A stretch of 64,000 nt of DNA. Origin: Cyprinodon diabolis (Eukaryota; Chordata; Actinopteri; Cyprinodontiformes; Cyprinodontidae). This document shows positions 51,801 to 60,800 of the stretch, one piece after another (the first letter of the stretch is position 1; each line of letters opens with the position of its first letter). The translations under genes were made by a program, and so were the position numbers. Under the pieces are notes generated by a model. It had not been told where the DNA came from, ran no database searches, and saw only the letters and a list, made by a program, of their open reading frames with translations. Location: NCBI GenBank assembly GCA_030533445.1, contig CM060070.1, positions 31,978,001-32,042,000 of the forward strand. The letters are read 5' to 3'.

Positions 51801-54800
51801 CAGCGTAATCTTGTTCTCTGTGGATGGTAACTCGAGGGATTCGTCAGATGGATTGGCTGGATTTGACCGGATTTGTGAGTCTATGGTGTGACTAAAAGCT
51901 TTTCATCTAATGTCCTCTGTGTGGAAAAAAATTAGGCTCCTTTGAGTTTCACTGATCATTGAGTAAAAAATTTCCTATCAAGTAAACTATAAAGCAAGGC
52001 AGTACAGCAGCTCATGGTGAACTGTAACACTTTGAAAACTATTATGCCTTTAATGAATAATTTGGCTAAATAGCGTTACAAGTCCTCTAAGGTACTAAAA
52101 GTTCTTCTACCAGTATTGAACGGATTGTATGAGATAAATCTGGAAAAATGTCTTGAAAATATCTTGACCTGGCAGCAACACACTAAACTACCTGACATAA
52201 AAATTCTGCTCAGCAGGAAAGTCATGCATCATATATTGCCCCTGCTGATGATGTCAGAGTATAGTAAAGCCAATCGGACAAACGGTATTCCACCTTTTTC
52301 ATAAAAAGTCATGCATTATGATTAATCTGATTAATTGTTTCAGCCCTATTAGGGGCCGACCGTTTACACCAGGGTCTTGCAGTCAGTTAGTTCACAGATC
52401 TTTTCAGTCTTTATATCCATCAGTTAATATGGTCCCAACTCGGCACCAGCATGCTCTATTATCCAGACCAAACAAAATGCTTTACGTCATCATGGCAAGG
52501 CTCAGCCAATAATATAATGTAATGTCTCTGGCATCCTCAGGATCAGGACAGATGTGACCACCTGAGCAGATCTGGCAACTACGCCGTTCAAGCAATTTCT
52601 GAACGCTAAACCTCAGAATTGGATAAACTAATGACCCCTAATATACACACGCACAGGGGTACGTGACTCCATGTGCCACCAGATGCTGCAGAAAAAATTT
52701 AATATATAGGAGTCACATTGCAACGGGTAACAAAACCTCACATATTAAGACATTTATGTAGATACACAGATGTGCCACCATAAACAACAAACAGCTTCTC
52801 TCCATGCAGTGTACTCACCCATTGTAGAAAATATCTCCTGAGAAATATCTGGATTACCAAAAACAAACATTGAAACAGTTTTAACTGTTAACCTTGGAGC
52901 TCCTCTGGGCTCTGCACCACATTGGAGCAGACTAGAGAAGACAGAGTGGAGGGCTGTATAGTTTGCAGTGCATGGGAGACGAAATTTGACACATTGATTG
53001 CATTTGGTGACTTGAAGTAAAAAAAAAAAATAAAAACTAAATGTGGAATATTTTCTCCTATCTACTGATTGTCATTTTGAGTGGATTTCTTTTAGAATTT
53101 TTGATATGTATTTACAAATATCTGCGATGTAGTTTAGTTGCACTACATGGATTAACTTTCTTTTTCATTTTTTAGTCATGTGTGGCATTTTGGGCTGTAT
53201 TAAAATACAGTTTTGTGTAGTGATGTCAAAAGTTAAATTTGGAGTAGATTCGATGTGATATAATTTAGCTGATGTGTGTGGCAAGATGAGGCTCATATGA
53301 TTAAGAAGAGTTTAGCTCTAATAGATCATTTATAAATTTGATTCTCACCTACATCTGGTGAGCGGAAATATTCCTGACCCTTTGACTCGGTTACCTTGTG
53401 AGCTTCTGCACCATCTGCCGCTTAACTGTGATTTAATGTATAGAAGCCCCTTCCTGACCATAAGGCAATCCAAGATCTCAGTCCATCTTACCTGCATGGC
53501 ATCATCAGTCAGCTGCTACACAGATCATACATGCTGTTCATACATTATAATGCACAGTATGGATTTGATTTACAGTATGGCTGTAAATCAGCTCACATCA
53601 AAGAAAAGAATCACCTCTCCTACCCATACTACATTTAAAGCCACAGTTTCTCCTTTCCCCTCTCATATAGCCCATCAGAATTTTAGATGTTTAGAGAAAG
53701 CCAATTTATGCTACTATTATATGATATTATAAGTAGTAGTTCTATATACTAATATCGTTACTAATATACTATACCCACAGTTGAAATTATCAATCTACTG
53801 GAATAATCACCCAATGGCACAGTGCAGCCTGGGCTGAGAACATTTCATTTTAGTATAGCCTTAGGTGAAACTTTGTCATTTGAGTCCATCTTGGATCTCA
53901 AATTTCAATGATTCTCCATGCATATTGTTTTCTTCCCTCTCTCTTCTTCCCTCTTTTTTTCTTACTGCTTTCCCCTGCTTTACTTTTGCAGTGGAAGGCG
54001 TCATCCTGGTCTGCAGCTCCCTTTTTCTGTCCCTTTCTAACCATCTTCCCTGCTTCAGTCTGTGTACTTGTCTAATATAAATGGGGAGTGTTTAAGTTGT
54101 TTCAACCATCCATATCATGATGATTGAATATTTGGTCCAGGTCGCTATCATTTCTGTATTCCTCAGAACTTGAGGGAAATGCATCATAATAAAGGAAATT
54201 GAGAATCTCAATATACTAGTCTGAAAATGTGACCAGCAAATGCGATTTCTCTGTTGCCTCACCATCTGCCAGGTTTGCCTTGAAAAACATCCATTTGGGA
54301 ATCCTTCCAAACCTTGACACTCCATCCCTGCATTCAAAGGTTGCTCTCTGCTGGTGGGGTGTGTTCACCTGCCTGAAAGCAGGCTCAGGGAGAGCCTGAG
54401 ATGATGACAGAGTCTGAAGCGCAAGGGGAGGGTGGGTGGTCCATTTTTTATAGCACTTTCTCGATGTCCTCAAACAGATATGTGTAAAACAGGTTTTACA
54501 TATATATGTGCAAGAAGGTAAATGTGCTTCTAAAACAAAGTTTCCCTGGCTACGTCACTCTTCAAAATTCAGTGTGTCCACCTAATTTCAGCATAATTTG
54601 GAAAATAGGCAGGACAGAACACTGGGACTCCTGCCCTTCTGAGGATATGGTGTAGTATTGGCTGGATCCACTTAGGTCTCAACAATTTTATTAAGCGAGC
54701 TTGCTAGCTTTGGTATTCATGTGAGTGTGACAGATGTGTAACATTTATGAAAATAAGGGACAAAAATTCCTGTCCCACACTGGCAATGGCACCGTATGCG

Positions 54801-57800
54801 GGGGGGGGGAAGTTAGAACGATTCTAAGAGGAGAAGAAAAGATTTGTCCCGCTATATTTTCAAATATAAAAAGAAAATCCAGCAGTAAAATAAATAATCT
54901 TCATGTTCTCCCCCATTTTTCAGCAGTAAACAGTAAAACAAAGCATTGATACATTGACCCCCACCTCCCGTGAAATTGCTACAAATTGTTTGGTCCTTGG
55001 GTCCTGACTGCATCGCATGAGGTCTTCTCTTCCATCATCGGCAGTTCGCTTGAACCGGAACTACAAATGCCACGTGCATTTGACATAGTGATAACAAAAT
55101 AAACAAATGAACAAGAAAATGTGTAAATAAGCAGCAGTGTGGTAAAATCATCCGTAGCTGAAAAATGCAGCGCCCCAAAGTCTGGGTTTCAAAAGGGAGG
55201 AGAAGAGTGCTGTGTGAAACGGAGAATGATTGCACGTTTTTTCTTTTATTTTGTTGTTTCAATTTTAGTTTTAAAGAAAAAATAAACCAGGAGTAATCAA
55301 GTCTGTTGTGTGTCTGTAAATTACACAAAATTACACAAAGAACTAAGCCAGAAACCTCACAGAGCTGATATTTTACCTTTATCAACAAGACCAGGAATCG
55401 GGAAAACTCCCCCCAGCTATGGAATTTTCAGCTGCGCTTTGTTGTTTACCAGAAGATAATGAATATATTAAATAACTAGAACTGGAAGTTATAGTTAATT
55501 AATAGGTCATTTAAATCAAAGGTAAAAATAATTGATCATTATCAGTTGAATGATTATAACTGCAATTTGCTTACTGACCATGGTTCTTGGTCTCTTACCT
55601 AAAAGGTTGGACCCCTGAATCTGGCTGTTAAAAATTCAGTTGTCTTTCACCAATTTTGTAATTTAGATTATGCCTATCAAAAACCTTATTAATCACCAAC
55701 CAACTAAATATATCTCTGTTCATTCGGATGCTACTGAAAGGAGCGTGAATCAAGCCTGAGTGATTAATCATTCTCTGTGTAAATAAACACAAAGGACTGC
55801 GAGTTAAAATACAATGGTACCTTTATTAGCTACAATCACACAGTATTATACATAACATTGAGGATTTCATTCAGTTGTGGGGTTTTAAAAACATTTTATG
55901 TACTTTGTCAGATGATGGAGAACTGCATTTTAACAAGCTCCTCATTTGATGATTTTTAACTGACACTTGTTTTACTATAATAGTGGTTTTAACTGACACT
56001 TGTTTTACGTCAATTGTATATATGTTTGAATTGTGTAAATAAAGTGCTGTTAAAAGTCAAAGTCACAGTATCATAATCAATAACTAAGCAAATACTAAAC
56101 ACTACTGAAAATAAGCAAAAATAAAGAAATAAAAGGGGTTTAAAATTGGTTCAAAGTCTGAGGGATGTTCGAAGTTTAAGGCTTAATGCAATGAAAGTGT
56201 CCTTTAAAAAAAGCAGCAGATAAAATGTGAATAAACCCTGACATAGAGATGTTAATTGCAGTCAAAACAGAACAGTTTCATTCAGTTTTATGGTGAAGAA
56301 TGAATGATGACACAGGAATGCATTAAACAGCAATGAGACTGAAAGAGAAATGGGTTAGCTTAGCTGGCCCCAGTGGGTCTGGTGCGGTCCGGACGGAGTC
56401 CAACTGAAACAAAGAAAGGGTTAGCTCACGATGTAGCCTCCATGACGTGTTCAGAATGAAGTCGCTGGAGCTTCAATGCTAGCCAGTCCACTGCAGCAGT
56501 TAGCTTCAGCTACACATAACTCGTTCAGTCTATGTAGTGAGCATTAGCATTCAGTAACAACTCTCAAAACCATCAGCAGTTGAATCAGAAAGCTTATTTC
56601 AATAAAACACCAACACGACTATCTATTCTACCTAGTTCACCTAAGCAGAGCACTTATTGTGCATCAGATGGAAAGGGGGTGAGGATGATCTTACTGTTTT
56701 GGTTCGGTGGAGTGAAGGCCTTCGGCTCAGTCCTTTTTTTCTGCAGGCCCCGTCTGCTGTCCAGTCCATTCGTCCAACAGCAGCTCTCAAAGAGATCTTG
56801 GATCAATTCGATGCAATAATAAGAGGCAACTTTACACGGGGGTTAATTTTATAACTCACTGTAGCACGAGACGTCTCCCCTTTAAGCTACCATGGTTAGC
56901 TTTTAGCCGCAGCCTCCAGCAGCAGCTCCTTGGGTCTGCTCTGTCTTTCCGTCTCAGGTAGGATGGGTCTGGCGGCTTCAGTGACTACTGGCTGTTCTCC
57001 TTTGGTGAACAGCAATTGGGGGCCCTGTTGTTCGGCGGTCAGATTGAGGTTAGCACAGCTGGTTTAGCTCTTTTCTGTCTATTCAACTCGGTTTGAATCA
57101 CATAAAGAAATAAAACACTGCATTCAGCTCCCTCTAAATCACAGGAAAAAGGCAGTCTGACTCGGCCCAGCAAGTGCAGACTTCTCCGGAGGGATTTGGT
57201 TGCTACTTAGCATAGCCTTCAGCTGGAAGCACTTAGACTAGCCCTGCGAGGCACAGAGCGACCGGCAAAATAGGGAGTTGTTCAGCTTCATGATGGTTTC
57301 TCACTTGTTGTTGATTCTACACAAAATATTATAATTTGATATCTATAGGATATCTATATGTGGCCAAATTAGAAAAGTGCAACTGGGCCGAATACTTTCC
57401 CAAGGCACTCTACATCAGACTTAGCACATTAAACTAAATTCTCCAGTAAAATCAAGTCTTTATGCTAGAATATTTACTTTGTTTTCATATGAACTGTTTA
57501 TTATTTTTTTTTACCCGTTTCCACCTAACCAAAAAAAAAATTTGTTTTCCTGCTTTATAGCCTTATTGAGATGCTTTGAATACTGCAAGATGAAATGACG
57601 TGTTCTTCTGTAGTCTTTCCCTCACACCACCATACATCAAAGTTCTATTTTCTGAGCTAATCCCATACTGACTGAAAGAGATCTACAACAGCCATTAGAG
57701 TATAGAAGAATGGCTTGTTTTCGTACCTATGGCAAGTGCTTCTAGATACAAATGGCTCACTTAAAACAAACTACGGACATTTTATTTCCTTAATTAATTG

Positions 57801-60800
57801 AGTGATGCTGAAATTGATCACATCTTTTCATGCAGCTCTTTATCAACTCTGAAGGATTTGAATATGTCTAGAAATAAAAGCTGAGCACCTGCAAATTTAA
57901 TCCTTATTCATTATTTTCCCTTCAACCTGAATGTAATGTGTTTTAGAGCTGCAATCATTAAGCATTTTCATAATTTATTAAAGACTGCATAGTTTATGAC
58001 ACATTCTGTCATCTTTATTAAATATTCCTTTATTTAGTCTTTGTAACCATGCAGCATTACAGGCTTAAAATGTTCTGCTTTTCTTCACATTAATATTGAA
58101 AGCAGCAATGTATTTGGTGTTATTTATATTACACTAAGCTGGTATAGAGTTATTAGGTACATGGAAAGGGTGAAGTCCACAGTAATTTAACAGTTTGGGA
58201 TTAAACCATGTAAATCTGTTGGAATGGCCTAGTTAAAGGTCAGAGCTAATTGTAGTACAAGTTTAACATTAGAAACTGGTGGTGGTGGTGGAGACAGAGG
58301 AGTTTATTGGGGTTACAGGTGCTGAATAAGGCAATCCTAAAGCAAGAACAACCCATTTAAAACCTGGACATGAATATAATTGGGAATCTGTGACAAGAAT
58401 TTAAAAACTGCTCACAGGCTCCCTACATTGAGCCCAAGTTGGACAACTTTGCAAAAGAGTATGTGCAGAAATATTAATATTAATGGGAAACTCTAGTTGA
58501 GATAAAGCCCCAAGATCCTTGCAAGTGCCTGATATCAGGAATGTTGACTGCAAGTGTATGAAAGGATCAAAGTCCGGTTATTGTCTGTTAGAAATGTGGA
58601 AACAATTTTACTTCCATTCAAATTATGCTATGTTTTCTATTGGTAGTTTACCTTAAAACACAATCAAATAATTAAAGGTATAAAGGTATATTTGATGCCT
58701 CCATAAGAGCTAAATAAACGTGAAATAACATAAAACAACTACTGTAAACATCTATAGTATAGACTTTAGAAAATGTGGAGTATTTTACCAAGAAGGACTT
58801 TCTTTTATTTTTAGTTTTATTTTATTTGTTAACCTTTTTAGAAAATGTGTGGATCAAAAAGAAGTTATTTATTCTGACAGAATTTTAGTTTTGACTTCTA
58901 GACAGTTTATTACGGTAGTTATGTTTTCATTAGGATTCTAAATTCAGGAGGAGCTATATTGAACATTTAAAAAGCTCTTATGCAAAAAAAAAAAAAAAAT
59001 CCAGATTCACAGCTACAAAGTAAATAACTTGAGTTAATGAGTTCATTTCCCCTCAGCTATACAAATCGAGGAACCCGACACTGAGTGACTTACTGTGGAT
59101 CTATCATGCTGTTTAATATGGATTAATTATGATCATTTCACTGTCTGTGATGCAGCTTCTCGCACTCGACCCGAAAATCAAGGAAATGAATGCAAATTAG
59201 TCCTCATTAATCACTGAGAACAGACAAACAAACAAACACATTTTCTGTTCATTCAATTTACTACAGGTAATTTAGTTCTGATGCCTGCTAAGGATGTCTA
59301 AAAGCACTTTGATTATTTACAGTACAGATAACTCTTTGCAGCATGCCGAACACAATTTAATTGGACCTTTCAGTGCTGAAGCTCCATTCCATCAGTGAAA
59401 TCTCTAAAAGGTGTTCAGGCGGGGTAATAGAGACAGAAACACTGGGATCCATTACTGTTAGCTCGGTGCCGGGTAAACATTATAATGGTGCAAGCTTATA
59501 TTGACAGGAGGTATGCTATCTGCTGCCAGTCTTATCTCTGCTTCAAGAGGCTCTTATCATCACTCCTGTGATGTTGCTGGTTTAGGCAAAACAATGCTCT
59601 TCAGCTTCAGCTTTTTCAAGGGACATTTGTAGTTTAAAATTGAGAAAGGAATAGCTGTATATTGTTTTTTAAACTGTTTTGTAGATTAGCAATAGTACTC
59701 AAATTGCTGAGGCTGTCTCTTTGAGCATGTACCAGCAAATTGCCTGTTCTTTTTTTCAGTTTTCCTTTCTCTCTTTCTCTCACTAGAACCCTCTCTGTTA
59801 CAGGGTTCTAGTGGATAATGGCACTCTCTTTCTCTCAGGAGTGCTGCATTTGTATGAAACGGAAAATTCAATAAATGTGCTAAAAACCACAAACAGGATT
59901 ACCCAAGATGTATATATATACTGAAAACGTGGGATCTAAGCTTTCCAATGATGTGAGATGTTTGGAAATCAAAAAAGCTTTGAAGAAGCTACGAGACTTC
60001 AAAATCTTTAATTCTAACTGGAAGTCATCTGGTTAGTATCAGAAGCTGTTGATTTGAATAGCTTGATGCAACACCTCCCCTAATGCCTTTAGAGACTCCA
60101 TAACAAGTCACTGGACTGTCATTAAACTTACTACACTGTTACAGTACTCCCAATAGAATATTTAAATGCATTTAACAGACAAATATCTTTCAACTTTCTT
60201 CTTATTCCTGCTCTTTTTTTCTTAGAGGAACTTTTTAAATGGTCTTTAATGAGCATTTTGAAATACAAAGAAAGCAGTTTTGGGGTTGTGATTAGTTTGT
60301 GTCTGATCAGAGTGCAGGTATGAATGGTTCAATAGTTTCCGTCTTTAAGGTATTTTATAAGACAAAGCAACATTTTGTAACTTCGTTGTTGTTTACAGAC
60401 ATTTACTGTGAACAACAACATATAATGTTTGTCACTCAGAATACAGTTTCTGCAGGTTATATTTACTGTGTTTGGTGCCAAATAACAAATATTATCATTT
60501 CATTGTAAATCCAAGCTGGAAAGTAAATTGAGCAACATTTAGAATTTAGATCTTGGATGACCTTTTTTATTATTAGCTTTTCCTCTTTTGTGGTTCAGTC
60601 TGGCTCTCACTCTCTCCATTAATCTGCTGATTTCATTTAAATGCATTGTTCTGTCAAGATGCATCTGGATTTACAGTAGTTCTGTTTGAATAAGTGTTTG
60701 TCTGCAAGAGTAAGATTTACTTATTTCCACCAGCTCTGTTTTCTTTTTGACACTTCCTGAGCTCCATAAATAATAATTAGTCCTAGATAGCCCTAAATTT

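Noticed and set aside
54092..54473. Two overlapping minus-strand frames of 81 and 85 codons
   Set aside because: I see no domain, no convincing splice sites and no codon pattern; length is within chance for this window.
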